The notes beneath the pieces were generated by a model. It made no database searches and was not told where the DNA came from. It was given only the letters and a program-made list of their open reading frames with translations. Positions 8,630-20,362 of a DNA stretch of 64,000 nucleotides are shown in pieces (position 1 is the stretch's first letter; each line of letters opens with the position of its first letter). The position numbers and the translations under genes were made by a program. Source of the DNA: Trifolium pratense (Eukaryota; Streptophyta; Magnoliopsida; Fabales; Fabaceae); contig NC_060065.1 in the NCBI RefSeq assembly GCF_020283565.1, positions 23,114,409 to 23,178,408 of the forward strand. Reading direction: 5' to 3'.

Positions 8630-11600
8630 ATGACGACGAGCCTTTACCGGCGATCCTCATGTCGCTGTCTTGTATCTCCGATTGCAAACTCTTCTGCGGC
8701 GAGGAAACCACCGGAATCTTAACCGTAGATTCGACTGAATACTCCTCCGATCTCGATTCATCATCGCCGTCGTTGTCATCATTCGCATTGGAAGAGGAGG
8801 AGGAGTCCATTGCTGTTTTCATCGAAGACGAGCGTAAGTTCGTTACCGGATTCGATTACTTTTCAAGATTCCAATCTCACTCTCCAGTTGCCAACGCCAG
8901 AGAAGAATCCATTGCATGGATTCTCAAGGTAAAACAAAAACAATTTCAATATAGCCCTCTGTTTCATTCATATTACATTAATGCCACTCATTGAACTACT
9001 TCATCCCAAGTTGACCCGCGTGCGCGTTCTGTAACAGTTTCTCCGTAACGGAAATTCTAGATCCTCATCGTTACTACCGGTTCTTCTAATCGGCGTCGAT
9101 GAATAATGGTTGACGGCGTTATAATGCGCGCTTTTTTTTACAGGTACACGCGTACTATGGATTTCAGCCGTTGACTGCGTACCTTTCCGTTAACTATATG
9201 GATCGGTTTTTGGATTCTCGACCTCTTCCGGTGAGTTCTCGTTTTTCGTCTGCTTTACTGTTGCTTCAAATTCCCTCTATGGCTAAGTTCCCATATAAGA
9301 GAAGATGCTTTTATTAGGTTATCATTGTCACAAATGCACGATAATTAGAATTGAGGGTATAATTGCAGAAAGAGTTGTTAATGTTGAATTAGGGACAAAT
9401 TTTTGTTGCAAATGTGAAGTTGATTACTCCCTCTAGTCTCTTTTTATAAGAGACAATTCAATTTTCAAGATTAATTGAATAAATTATGCATGTGGTTATA
9501 ATATGGATCAAATAAATTGTTTATTTAATAAATCTAAAAAGGTGAACTATTTCTTATAAAAAGATCGGAGAGAGTACTATCGTACAAAGCGGTAGTATTA
9601 ATGTATCGTTTGATCTGACTTTTTTTTCTCTTATTTAGAGCTTATGTAAACAAGTTATTCAATTTTTATATATTATTATAAGTTTGTCAAGCTAGATTAT
9701 GATAAAATAGCTTATAAAATTATAATTTTCACTACTGTGAACTTATAAAATAACATAAAATTTAATTTATATTGCATAAGCTCAAAAAAAAAGTTAGGCC
9801 AAACGGACCCTAAGAATATGTTGATTTTGAGTTTTCAAACGTCAAAAGAAATTATGCAAACAAATGTTTCGTATGCAGTGTTGACTTTTCAAACATGGGA
9901 AAGTCTTGCTAGTAAGTGCTTGCACCAATAAATTTTCATAAATCATTTTGTTTTCTTGGTACTATAGTTTTATTTAATACGAACTCGAATATCAAAATTT
10001 TGTCATCAAATTTGTTATCATGCGTTTTTTGTGTGTATTTTTAAATGTGTATAAAAGGCTTAATTAGTATTTTGGTCCCTTAAAGATATTTTTGGTTTCA
10101 CATTGGTCCCTTAAAGAAAAAAAGTTCTACTTTAGTCCCTTAAAGACATCTCCGTCAGTCAAAATAGTCCTTTCCGTTAAATTTTAACCCTAAATGTATA
10201 AAGTGCACAAACATTGTAGATGGTCCATCGTAAACCTCATTAATGTTTTTTAATTATAACCATTTGATCTTTTTCTTAAAACCTCTACCTTTGAATCTTG
10301 CAAATCCATGATATCTAATAGTGAACCTCCAACACTTCATTTATTTTACTTTTCTTCATCTTCTTCATCTTCATCACCATCATCATAATATTCATAAAAA
10401 ATCCAGATTTTTTTTTTCAAAACCCAAAAAACAACCCTCACCACCACCATTATATTTTTTTAGTTGTGTGGGATGAGAAAGAGCATACAAGTGGTAGATT
10501 AAGGTATCTGTTGCTATTACACAGTATAGAATCTTGCAATTGCAACATAAGATCCGACAATTTCAACACCTCTTCTTTCTCTTTCTTCTTCCAACAATCC
10601 CTCCGTCTTTAAATCCATCCGACCACCACCATTTTCCTCATTCTTTGGGTTTAAAATTGTAGATCTAAAACCCAATCTGAAATTGTTATTTCATAATATT
10701 TTGATTTTTCCCCATTTCAATTTTTTGACTCAATATGTAGATTGACTTTTCAAATAAAGCAGCAACTATATTTCTCTAAAATTTAGTTGTCCTGGAAGGC
10801 AGAGATGAGGCGGAGATGCGGCGGAGGATGGTTGCTGCTGGGTTGAAACTTAGGGATGATGAATCTGAACTATCAATTCTTATTTTATTTTTTTTTTACA
10901 GAACTATTATTATTATTATTCTTATTCTATTTTATTTAAAAAATATTTCTTTTAAAACTTTCAATCTGAACCATTAGAAATTTTAAATAACACATGTCAC
11001 ATATCTGTTAAGGAAATTGGTATTTGGTCATATTCCTTACTGTAGTAGATCAGGACCCATTTAGAAGTTAACGTTTTTTGAGAAATTTTAACAGAAAGGA
11101 CTTGTTTGATTAACAGATTGATCATTAAGGGACCAAATCAGACTTTTTTTTCTTTAAGGGACCATTGTGAAACCTAAAATGTCTTTAAGGGACCATTTAA
11201 CTAATTAAGCCGTGTATAAAAGGTAGAAACTAAAAAGTAGAAGATAGACTATACCAAAAAAAAAAAGAAGAAGATAGATATAGAGATGAAAATGAACTTG
11301 TCAGATACACATTTTAACAAAAGTTATGTTACAAACGAGTTGGATCTCATGGAAGGAATCCCAATTGTTTAATTTTTTTTTTTGGCTTTCACTGTCAGTT
11401 GAATGTGATTCGGGGGTCAGTTCTGGCATCAAGTGGTTCCAGCCCCCTTCCGATTGTAATTGCGGGGGATCAAACCGCAGTCCTCCCTACCAAGTTCAGT
11501 GCCAATCACCACTGAACCAACTAACGATTGGTGGAATCCCAATTGTTATGCCCAAGGAAATTCGATTATTTGGGATATCATTTTTGTTGAATCTAAAATT

Positions 11601-13092
11601 TACTACTAGATACTGTTTCATTAATCATTGATTTGGACTTATAAACAAATAGTAGTAGTTGTACTACTAGAGCAACACTTGGTTAGTCACAAATCTTAAT
11701 AAAAAGGACTTGAGCACACACCAGTAAGTATAAAAAAGTAAAAGAGAAAATGAATTAAATAATGTTTATTTTTTAAATAAGCAAATGTGTGTGTGTCCAC
11801 GTCCTTTTTATTTAAGCTTGTGCCCACACAAGTGTTGCTCAATAAACTATTATGGTGATCAGATAATGATAATAATATACTATAATTTATGTTAACAGGA
11901 ATCAAAGGAATGGCCTCCGCAACTTTTATCTGTTGCATGTTTGTCTTTAGCAGCAAAGATGGAGGAACCCCTGGTTCCTTCTCTCTTGGACCTTCAGGTA
12001 TAAATTATTTAATATTAATGATTAGAACTCCATGTTCAATAATTTGACATGTCAATGCATGTAGTGATACTGATACTAACTCATTTGTAATGGATATTAA
12101 TACAAAATGCAGATTGAAGGTGCCAAATACATATTTCAACCGAGAACGATTCTTAGAATGGAGCTACTTGTTCTGACTATTTTGGATTGGAGGCTAAGAT
12201 CAGTTACCCCACTTAGCTTCCTCAGTTTCTTTGCGTGCAAGCTAGATTCAACCGGAACTTTCACTCACTTCCTTATTTCACGTGCTACAGAAATCATCTC
12301 GTCTAATATCCAAGGTATTAATCTATTTCTTTACCCTTTCACAATGCTAGAAAATGTAGATAACACAATAGTTGCTTGATTGAATATGTACGGAGTAACG
12401 GTTAACTAACTGATTCATAAAGATTGCAGAAAGAGTGGAGAGAAGTGATTATTGCAAAATGCAGCCGCAACTACTGTTGCAATGTCATTGCAAAATTCTC
12501 TAAAATTTTAATATTGCAACCGTAATTACGATTGCATTTAAAACTATGATGTGATGATCTTTGTTGTGCTTTTTCAAGGTTAATGAATTTCATGTTTAAA
12601 TACTCTGTCTGCAGATGCTGGATTTCTTGCTTATTGGCCATCATGCATTGCTGCAGCTTCCATACTCTCTGCAGCTAATGAAATTCCTAATTGGTCTTAT
12701 GTTAAGCCTGAGCATGCTGAATCATGGTGTGAAGGATTAAAAAAAGTAAGCATAGTATATAGTAATGTGCTAAATTTATGACAAAAAGAACTAAAACATA
12801 ATTATGGGTTTATTTATATATTTTCCAAAACACATGTGTATTGCAGGAAAAAATTATAGGGTGCTATGAGTGGATGCAAGAAATTATGATAAGTAATAAC
12901 AGAAGAAATCCCCCTAAAGTATTGCCACAGTTGCGAGTGACAACTCAAACCCAAAGGTGGTCCAATGTCTCATCATCATCATCATCATCATCCCCATCTT
13001 CCTCTTCTTCATCCTCTTTCTCATTGTCTTATAAAAAAAGGAAATTAATTAACTGTTTCTGGTTAGATGATGACAAAGGAAACTCAGAGTGA
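8626..13092 (+). CDS. CYCD1: D-type cyclin, CYCD1 class (six exons)
   Basis: Exons are 8626-8928, 9144-9230, 11899-11997, 12113-12314, 12615-12745 and 12847-13092. All introns are GT-AG, all joins stay in frame, and the product is 355 aa. The retinoblastoma-binding motif LFCGE is at residues 22-26. The cyclin box follows (AREESIAWILK, YYGFQPLTAYLSVNYMDRFL, ACLSLAAKMEEPLVPSLLD, RMELLVLTILDWRLRSVTP), then the C-terminal cyclin fold (WPSCIAAASILSAANE). The end is serine-rich with a conserved KKRKL. Order, length and the LFCGE context match Arabidopsis CYCD1;1 (339 aa, from memory). The protein would partner CDKA and promote G1/S entry in the nucleus. I chose the first in-frame ATG; an ATG twelve codons on is possible. 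Intron 2 is 2.7 kb because of inserted elements. Confidence 0.93.
9231..10056 (+). other. first part of cyclin intron 2, no element recognised
   Basis: AT-rich intron sequence without ORFs. Positions 9430-9580 contain the phrase CTCCCTCTAGTCTCTTTTTA and a matching TCGGAGAGAGTA end, probably an old Stowaway/Tourist-like MITE. I could not define its termini. Confidence 0.4.
10057..11211. mobile_element. non-autonomous Mutator-like element in cyclin intron 2
   Basis: A 10-bp target duplication GTGTATAAAA (10047-10056 and 11212-11221) flanks 1155 bp. The ends are GGCTTAATTAG and CTAATTAAGCC, and the inverted homology extends inward (TGGTCCCTTAAAGA, GGTTTCACA). A 9-11 bp duplication and long G..C termini point to a MULE. 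The interior has no transposase ORF. It includes a CTTCTTCATC-rich stretch that may be captured host sequence. Confidence 0.85.
11370..11532 (-). mobile_element. tRNA-derived SINE, copy 2 (family S1), in intron 2
   Basis: It is bounded by a 15-bp duplication GGAATCCCAATTGTT (11355-11369 and 11533-11547). On the minus strand it reads ACCAATCGTTAGTTGGTTCA at the start, has box B-like GGTTTGATCCCCC, and ends in an A-run. Same family as 4675-4817. Confidence 0.85.
11670..11840. mobile_element. small MITE in intron 2
   Basis: Perfect 12-bp inverted ends GAGCAACACTTG and CAAGTGTTGCTC bound 171 bp of AT-rich sequence. The target duplication is short or decayed, so the superfamily is unknown. Confidence 0.6.
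12969..13022 (+). repeat. TCA/TCT trinucleotide tract in the last cyclin exon
   Basis: About seven TCA units followed by mixed TCN codons encode the polyserine stretch of the cyclin C-terminus. It is a coding microsatellite and may vary in length between accessions. Confidence 0.85.
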
Positions 13093-13968
13093 AAAGAAAA
13101 AGAAACAAGAGTAATAAAGGAACAAGAGGAAATAAGACGGGCCAGGTTGTCCATAAACCTCAACACTTTAAAGAGGGTTTTCACAATTAAAAATTAACTA
13201 CTGTATGTATGGAGGTTTGATGGGTTTGGATTTGGAGAGTATTTAATTATTTTTCCTTTTACGAGTGAAAGTGAAGTTTCTTTTCAAGCATAACTCAGTT
13301 TCCTTTAGAAAGGATACCCTCAACAAAACAAAACAACAGAAATAAGTTAAAGATTATGGCTAAATTTCGTGGACTTTTCTGATGGTACGTGTGAAGATGG
13401 ACTTGGCACGTGCCAATCACGAGTGTTTTATGTGATTTTTTTGGCCTTGAGTTTTGGCCTAACTATATAATACAGGACTCCATTGCTTGGTGTCCAATGC
13501 GTGTGATGGGAAACACGTGTATATAGTTTTTTTTTTATTATATACTTGCATTTTTTATTGGTTTTGAAAGAGAGGTAAACTCTCTTTACATAGTGGCTTT
13601 GATAATGGAGGTGAAAAGGTCTTTGGGGCCTTCTCCTCTGCGCTGTGTATTGAATTGAATTCAATATTAATATCATATTGGTTTCATATATTTCTCTGAT
13701 TTTTCACCTTTTTTTTTCTTGACTCATTCTTTAAATAAATCATGTGATTCATGGGCTCATTGAGTGACCCCAAAGTAATTTGGAAGTTATACATGATATT
13801 ACTCTACTTCCATATACATCTAAAATGTACAATTTGAATTATTTGTTCCACTTATTTTATGAACTTGCATCCCACTGAAAAATATCTTGTATATTATTGG
13901 GTATTGCTAGCTTTAACTAGCACATGATTCTGAATTAAGTACTTTGTAAGTTTGCCATTTGTTCTTAT
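13093..13968 (+). other. cyclin 3' UTR and downstream flank
   Basis: No ORF of interest is visible. An AATAAA-like signal (AGTAATAAAGG, about 13109-13119) lies close after the stop. The rest is AT-rich intergenic DNA. Confidence 0.45.
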
Positions 13969-14613
13969 TAGACTACTTACAATGGTTTTAACCATTCAAC
14001 ACCTTCAACACCCACTTTTTCACTCCACATCATTTTCTCTTTCTTCCACCTAATCATTCAACACACATTCAACTTTTATACTCTCCAATGGTTTTTCTAT
14101 TCAACACTCTACCCCACCACTTTCTCTACCCCACCACTTTCTATTTCATATTCTTATTTAAATTTAAATTTTTGTTTTTATGATTAAATAAAATTATAAT
14201 TATCGATTAAAATTAAATTAAAATAATACACTTAACAAAATTTATTTAAATATTTTTTTATTTTCTTAATTTAAAATGCAATACATCACACAAATAATGT
14301 AATTAGTACGATACAAATTAACTTAAAATGCAATACAACCACTCGAAAAATTTTCATTAACCATCGGCATGTAACCATTAAACGGGGGTGTTTGAGATGA
14401 ATTTCTCAGCATAGATCCATAATATGGATGAAAGTTTGGAACAAAGGATGATTGGTTGAAATTTGGTGTTAAACCAAAATTAGGCGTGTTTTGAGGATGT
14501 TGGTTGAAAAATTGATTTGAATTTTGATAATTGTTGGGATTTTAATAATTGTTGGAGTTTTGATAATTGTTGGGATTTTGAGAATCGTTGGGATAATTAG
14601 AAGAATTGGTTAA
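13969..14613 (-). mobile_element. PIF/Harbinger-like fragment with Asn-rich ORF1 remnant, truncated
   Basis: It starts GACTACTTACAATGGTTTTA after TTA, as in Tourist/Harbinger ends. On the minus strand 14600-14310 encodes an Asn/Gln-rich stretch (NYPNDSQNPNNYQNSNNY) with one internal stop, then NPNFNQ-like repeats and NGYMPMVNENFSSG. I recognise this as the N-terminus of the Myb/trihelix-like ORF1 common in legume Harbinger elements. The distal part, including any transposase, is missing: a gypsy LTR begins at the breakpoint. Confidence 0.5.
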
Positions 14614-14975
14614 AAAACGATCTGCAGCAAAAGCTCGATCGAAACCTCGACCTGAATACCTGAACCCCCAAAGGTCCAGCACATAACAATTAGGTAGAGA
14701 GTTAGTAAACATAATCACATACATACGAATATAGAAACGCACCTATATTCAACCTATCACGTATTACTAACTCACACACATGCTTCCATAAGCAATACAC
14801 CAGATAACACATACTCACAAATACACAACCAGATAGTTTCACGTCGTTTCGGACAACACAAAGAACTCACATAACACATAACACATAATTGCACATTTAC
14901 TCAAATGCGACTAATGCCAAACATTCAATGTCATGCCAACCTAGACACGACTAATGCATGTGGTACCATCTTCTT

Positions 14976-15204
14976 TATCAAGGAACTTACCATTGATATC
15001 CTTCTTTATTGGACAAGTCCAATATCCTTCTTTATCAGACAAGTCTGATATCCCTAAATAATGCATGAATTTATGAATGCCATGCATTTACCAAACATAT
15101 GATAATCACTTAGCACGAAGCTACTGCTCACTACATGGAAAACATAATCCATTAAACTTCTTTATCAGACAAACTGATATTCTTCTTTATCGGACAATCC
15201 GATA
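14976..15204. repeat. five short palindromes with compensating arms
   Basis: Each is preceded by CTTCTT or TTCTT: TATCAA/TTGATA (14976-14998), TATTGGAC/GTCCAATA (15007-15024), TATCAGAC/GTCTGATA (15033-15050), TATCAG/CTGATA (15163-15179), TATCGGA/TCCGATA (15188-15204). Copies are in the split right LTR at 18084-18161 and 24557-24604. Confidence 0.8.
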
Positions 15205-15344
15205 TACAAACATACATATACTTCTTTGACATTTTATATAAATGCCATCACACAACACAATTATTAAACATATAATAATTCCAAACCAAAACGAAACCAA
15301 ATACATGGATACACACACTTTACAAACATCAGCAAAAATTGCTG

Positions 15345-15482
15345 TCACTGAGGCCTTCGCTAAGCGAGGGCTTAGCGAGACATGGCGAACCTCACCAGGA
15401 AGTCACCTGCTCATGGCGAGCATTGGCGAGCTTCAGCGAACCTGTTCGCTACAGCGAACTCCTGGTCGCTTAGCGAACTACA
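15345..15482. repeat. GCGAA/TTCGC-rich cluster in LTR A
   Basis: Many copies of TTCGCTAAGCGA, GGCGAGC and CAGCGAAC lie within 140 bp and can fold on each other. The same cluster is at 24743-24880, and an expanded version is at 62593-62812. Confidence 0.7.
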
Positions 15483-16256
15483 CCAGAAAAATATCTGTTC
15501 TTGAGTTTCAATAAGGCGGTTTAACCTTGAATCCACTCAAAAATACATCTAAACATGTTATAAATGCATAATAAGTGATCAATCATGTATATACCATACA
15601 TATATACATGTATCAACAATCAAAAACACCAAAACACATCACACATACAAAATCATGTCAATTTCTTGCAAAATAAGCAAAGTTGCATAAACATGCAAAA
15701 CCATCATCAAACATATACATATTCCCTCCTAGATGTTCATTAAGCATACTAAGATGAAAAGACATGTTTATGATAAAGAAACTTCACCCAAAACCCCAAA
15801 GAAATTGGATGAGAGAGTTTAGGAATGGAGGCTAGACACCTCCCCTCTCTTGGATCACCCAAGCTTATGCTTAACCACTCTCACCTTAGATTGAATGATG
15901 ATTCTTGGCCTCTAAATCTCTTCCCCTTGCTCGTGTTCTTCTCCTTGCTCTCCTAGGGTTCTTGCTTTGCTTCTAAGCTTACAAACTCTAACTTCTCATG
16001 AAAAATGAATTGTGATACTATTCATGGTTTTGACTTGGTTACTTATACTACTCTCTAATGGTCAAGAACCAAGCCCAATAGCCTAAGCCCATTAAGCTTC
16101 TAACACACGCCCAAGCCCACTAACACGACAAAGGTTTCGCTCACAAACTTACGTTCGCGATAAATAATTATAGGTCGCGTAAATAAATATTTAACACTAA
16201 CCCAAAATATATGCAAATATATAAAATATCGATTTACTAAAAATCGGGTCGTTACA

Positions 16257-16272
16257 ACTCTACCCCCCTTAA
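16257..16272 (-). other. polypurine tract of element A
   Basis: The minus strand reads TTTAAGGGGGGTAGAGT directly before the LTR start TGTAAC. Confidence 0.8.
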
Positions 16273-16322
16273 AAGAATTTCGCCCTCGAAATTACCTAAG
16301 AGATAAAACAGAGAACGAACCC

Positions 16323-17243
16323 TCAACGCGGCATCTTCGGTTTCTTGCATACCGGACTCTTGTGACCTTCCTCGCCACAATTGAAACAAAACACTTTCAC
16401 CCGACAAGCATCGGCCTTGTGCCCAAACTGTCCACAATTGAAACACTTGTCGCTTTTCCTCGGGCAATCATATGACATATGACCCCGCTCTCCACATTTG
16501 TAACAACTTCCACTTCCTTGCTTCTTCTTTCCATTTCCATTGCCCTTGTTCTCATACGGCTTACCACGATCCAAACCTTTTCCTTTCCTATCATTCAGAA
16601 CCTTATAGTAGTTGGTCTTGGCTTTGCTATCTTCATCATAAATCCTTGCCTTGGTCATAAGGGTCGGAAAATCCCTGATTTCAGAAAATCCAATCAAAAG
16701 CTTGATATCCGGACGAAGTCCACTCTCGAACTTGACACACTTATCCTCTTCGGCTTCCACCGTGTTGTAGTGTGGACTAAACACACACAAAGCTTCAAAC
16801 TTAGCCGTATACTCGGCGACCGATAAATTTCCTTGCTTGAGCTCCATGAACTCGATTACTTTCTTGTTCTTCACATCAGCCGGAAAGTACTTCCTTAAAA
16901 ATTCCCTTTTGAAAGTTTCCCAAACGATAGCAACACCGTCCACTCCAATCCTGAGTCTCACATTCCTCCACCAAACGATTGCCTCCTCTCTAAGGGCATA
17001 AGTTCCCAAAGTAGTCTTGTTCTCCTCAGAACAACTCATTGCTTCAAAGATGATCTCAACCTCATCTAACCACTTGATAGCTCCCTCCGGGTTATAGCCT
17101 CCGGTAAACAGAGTTGGTTTATGTGACATAAACCTTTCCAATCTTTTCTCACTATCCCTTCCCGGGTCATTATCCCTTACCACCAATGTAGTCAAAGCAG
17201 TCAAAGCTTGTGCAATCTGAGCGTTGGTCCTAGCAGCAGCCAT
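16323..17243 (-). CDS. gypsy Gag with three zinc knuckles
   Basis: The ATG is at 17241-17243 (MAAARTNAQIAQAL), giving 306 aa. The retrotransposon gag core runs from about residue 30 to 160 (ERFMSHKPTLFTGGYNPEGA, WLDEVEIIFEAM, WETFKREFLRKYFP, FMELKQGNLSVAEYTAKFE). A basic linker then leads to three CCHC knuckles: CYKCGERGHMSYDC, CFNCGQFGHKADAC and CFNCGEEGHKSPVC. Gag would form the cytoplasmic particle and bind RNA. The ORF ends just before the polypurine tract with no protease, RT or integrase, so any movement of A needed pol from a relative. The frame is intact, unlike most ORFs nearby. Confidence 0.9.
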   Translation of the reverse strand: MAAARTNAQIAQALTALTTLVVRDNDPGRDSEKRLERFMSHKPTLFTGGYNPEGAIKWLDEVEIIFEAMSCSEENKTTLGTYALREEAIVWWRNVRLRIGVDGVAIVWETFKREFLRKYFPADVKNKKVIEFMELKQGNLSVAEYTAKFEALCVFSPHYNTVEAEEDKCVKFESGLRPDIKLLIGFSEIRDFPTLMTKARIYDEDSKAKTNYYKVLNDRKGKGLDRGKPYENKGNGNGKKKQGSGSCYKCGERGHMSYDCPRKSDKCFNCGQFGHKADACRVKVFCFNCGEEGHKSPVCKKPKMPR

Positions 17244-17346
17244 GATTCCTGAACGAATCACAACTCGACGTTAGAATGTATTAACAGTGTACCCAACACA
17301 TGCTTCATACAAGAGAAATAAAATCCTAATGGCTCACATGAACCGA

Positions 17347-17361
17347 CCTGCTCTGATACCA
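17347..17361 (-). other. primer binding site of element A (initiator Met tRNA type)
   Basis: The minus strand reads TGGTATCAGAGCAGG four bases inside the 5' LTR end. Confidence 0.85.
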
Positions 17362-17365
17362 CTAT

Positions 17366-18222
17366 TGTAACACCCTCAGCTAACTACCCTTAAAAACGTG
17401 ATCTTAAAAACTCTTTAAAGATAAGTAGCCGGAGCGCTACAGAAAACATTTTTATAAAACGATCGTGCGCACGACACAAAACGTCGCAGCGGAAAACATT
17501 AAGTAAAGGATTTTCAAAGCAATGAACAAAATAGTTCAAAAGATAATTCATTAACATAAAACATAAGTTAAGATGTTCACATCGATATACGACGGAATAC
17601 AAACGATCCCCGACTCGATGTTACAAAATACCAGAGCACTAATATACATCACAACCAAACTAACTTAACAAAACTATACAAAGGTAGCCTATACTAGCTC
17701 CTCACCAAAAGTGCTCCACACCAAAACGATCTACAGCTAAAGCTCGATCGAAACCTCGACCTGAATACCTGAACCCCCAAAGGTCCAGCACATAACAATT
17801 AGGTAGAGAGTTAGTAAACATAATCACATACATACGAATATAGAAACGCACCTATATTCAACCTATCACATATTACTAACTCACACACATGCTTCCATAA
17901 GCAATACACCAGATAACACATACTCACAAATACACAACCAGATAGTTTCACGTCGTTTCGGACAACACAAAGAACTCACATAACACATAACACATAATTG
18001 CACATTTACTCAAATGCGACTAATGCCAAACATTCAATGTCATGCCAACCTAGACACGACTAATGCATGTGGTACCATCTTCTTTATCAAGGAACTTACC
18101 ATTGATATCCTTCTTTATTGGACAAGTCCAATATCCTTCTTTATCAGACAAGTCTGATATCCCTAAATAATGCATGAATTTATGAATGCCATGCATTTAC
18201 CAAACATATGATAATCACTTAG
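17366..18222 (-). repeat. 5' LTR of element A, left part (continues at 24510-25652)
   Basis: It begins TGTAACACCC on the plus strand and is cut at 18222 by element D, whose target duplication CTTAG is at 18218-18222. Confidence 0.9.
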
Positions 18223-19355
18223 TGATCACCGTCGTTGCGTGATCAAAATAATTTTAAAATAAGTAGTACAAGGTAGTGACCTTGGTCGTTTCGCAAGGAC
18301 TCACGATCGGTTTAACAATATTAGAATGAATTTAAAGGTTGCAATTTGGGGTTTTTTTGTTTGTGGAAGCAATAACAGAGATTACGAATTTAATTAATAT
18401 AAAAGCAATCAATCCATTGGTTTTAGGCAACTTTGTTTATCATCTATCATGGGTTCTTATATGAATATTCATACAGTTTATGCTTCGGCTGATTATAGAA
18501 CTAATTTAACAAGCGAAAATCAGTTTTATAACGAATTCGTTGATTAAGCACCAGCGTGTTCGACTAACTATGGCGATGATCAAGCGTCACCAATAACACA
18601 GTTAAAAATCATAACAATAATTCGGCAGCCCTATTTTGCAAGCGAAAATAATATAACAATTTCCTATTCAGATTAATTTGAACAAGCGTGAATTAATTTG
18701 AATAGTCTCAATGTTATGAACGTGAAACAAAATAATTAAGCATCAATTGCATCAACTCATACACAAAAGAGAGACAAGAAAATTGATATATGATAAGCAT
18801 AAACATAACGATTTGCTATTAAAACCGAACCTCAAGATTCGAGAACAAAGTTCCTTACACCAATGGATCAATAGAAGTTTAGTTCTCCATGGAAGATGAC
18901 GGCTGCTCTAGGGTTTGAATATTTCGTGAACAGTGAATGAATAACCCTAGCTGCCTTTTTTTCGGTTTAAATAATACATGGAACGGGCCTTAAAACAATT
19001 GGGCCGAAAAATATAAAGTTGTGCTGAATTAAATTCGTCTGGAACATAAACGCAATTATTTGACACACTTGCGCTCCGAACTGGGTTTTGGCCTCAACAT
19101 GAAAGTCGTAGCTCTTGATCTCAGCTTTCCAACGCATCTTCCCGCGCCTCAATCCGATATTTGTAACTCCAGTTATGACCTGCGGACCGGAAGGGTGTCA
19201 AAGTGCTATTTATTCATAAATTAAGTGCGAAAATAAAATAGAGTTAGAAATAAACTTAAATATAAAAACACCTTAAAATAGTGAAAATAGTAAATTAAAC
19301 CATATGAATACACTAGTACAATAGTAGAAGAATGTGCATTAAAATGCACTGATCA
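18223..19355 (-). repeat. 3' LTR of element D
   Basis: Identical in length to the right LTR and nearly identical in sequence. It ends CACTGATCA before the polypurine tract. Confidence 0.95.
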
Positions 19356-19371
19356 AATTCCCCCACACTTG
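19356..19371 (-). other. polypurine tract of element D
   Basis: The minus strand reads CAAGTGTGGGGGAATT immediately before the LTR. Confidence 0.85.
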
Positions 19372-20362
19372 AACTTTTGCACTCCGAGCAAAACTCAAAT
19401 GAAAAATTTAAAAACAAATCACAAGCAGTCAACATATTCCAGGTTTCAAGCTTCAAACCTTGGGTCAAAATTCAAAGATTGGCACAATTCTTATCTATCA
19501 ACTTTCAATAATAATCTTGCGTGTGTGTGTACTGTCTCCCACTGTCAACCAAAGTAATGTCAAGATCCCTCTCTGAAACTACCATTCTAGATGCTAAGTT
19601 GTCATTCTTTTCCTATAATTTTGGATTTAACCAGAATTTCAGACTAGGGGGGGCTATTTCTTTTCAAGAGATCAAAAGCTTTTCAACATCAACTCAGGGG
19701 CAACTACCTTCAAGCTTTATTATAGTTTATTATTATTTATTGTTTTTAAGCTTTAGGTACTACTCCACCTTTTCACCTGACGGGATCTTACTTGTAATAA
19801 GTCCAACCTGTTACTCAGAGTAGAGCATCCTACACAGCACTTGTTCCTCCAGTTTCGGGCACAGGAACTTGTTCCTCCAGTTTCGGGCACAGGAACTTAT
19901 TATATTCATTAATTTTAGCTCTTAAACAGTTTCCCTTTTTCTCAATTAATAGCAATGATCGGTCTATCTGTTACTCTAGCCTTTCCCCCACACTTAGTTC
20001 TAATCATGCCTCCATTATATTCAAATTAGAGAACTTAGTCTAAAGAATAAATATTTCAGAGATTTATCTAGACATTACTAAGTTTGACAGTGTTCAAGCA
20101 GTTGTGCATTAAGTTGCAAAGACTATCATGTCAAGTATCAAAACAAAAAACTCCAAAAATTTCACTGACCCTACAGCTATCTGCCCTAGCCTTAGAACAT
20201 GTGACTACTCATGATGATTTATTTTATTATTATTATTATTTTTTTTTTAAAAAACACAAAAATGTAAATGTAAAATGTCCCTCCCCCACACTTAAACCAG
20301 ACAGTGTCCGCAATGTAATCTAAACATAAAGTGAGAGTAAAGGAAGGAACACACCCGAGGGG
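19372..20362 (-). other. non-coding 3' region of element D
   Basis: About 1 kb lies between the ORF stop and the polypurine tract. It contains no supported ORF. It includes a perfect 28-bp tandem duplication (19839-19866 and 19867-19894, core TTCCTCCAGTTTCGGGCACA) and a TTATTATTATT tract near 20230. Confidence 0.6.

Larger units (their letters stand above)
14616..16256 (-). repeat. 3' LTR of element A (truncated at left)
   Basis: It aligns base for base with 17727-18222 plus 24510-25652 apart from a few substitutions. Equivalents of the first 360 bp of the right LTR are missing. It contains the hairpin series at 14976-15204 and a GCGAA-rich cluster at 15345-15482. Confidence 0.9.

Noticed and set aside
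4675..11532. tRNA genes at the box A/box B-like sequences
   Set aside because: No cloverleaf with proper acceptor stem. A-tails and target duplications identify SINEs.
15242..15514. 90-codon ORF repeated identically at 24638-24910
   Set aside because: It lies within the LTR of element A on the opposite strand. Duplication of the ORF simply reflects the two LTRs, and it has no ATG-promoter context or protein features.
18967..19152. 61-codon ORF repeated at 24116-24301
   Set aside because: Identical because it is in both LTRs of element D. No sign of coding selection.
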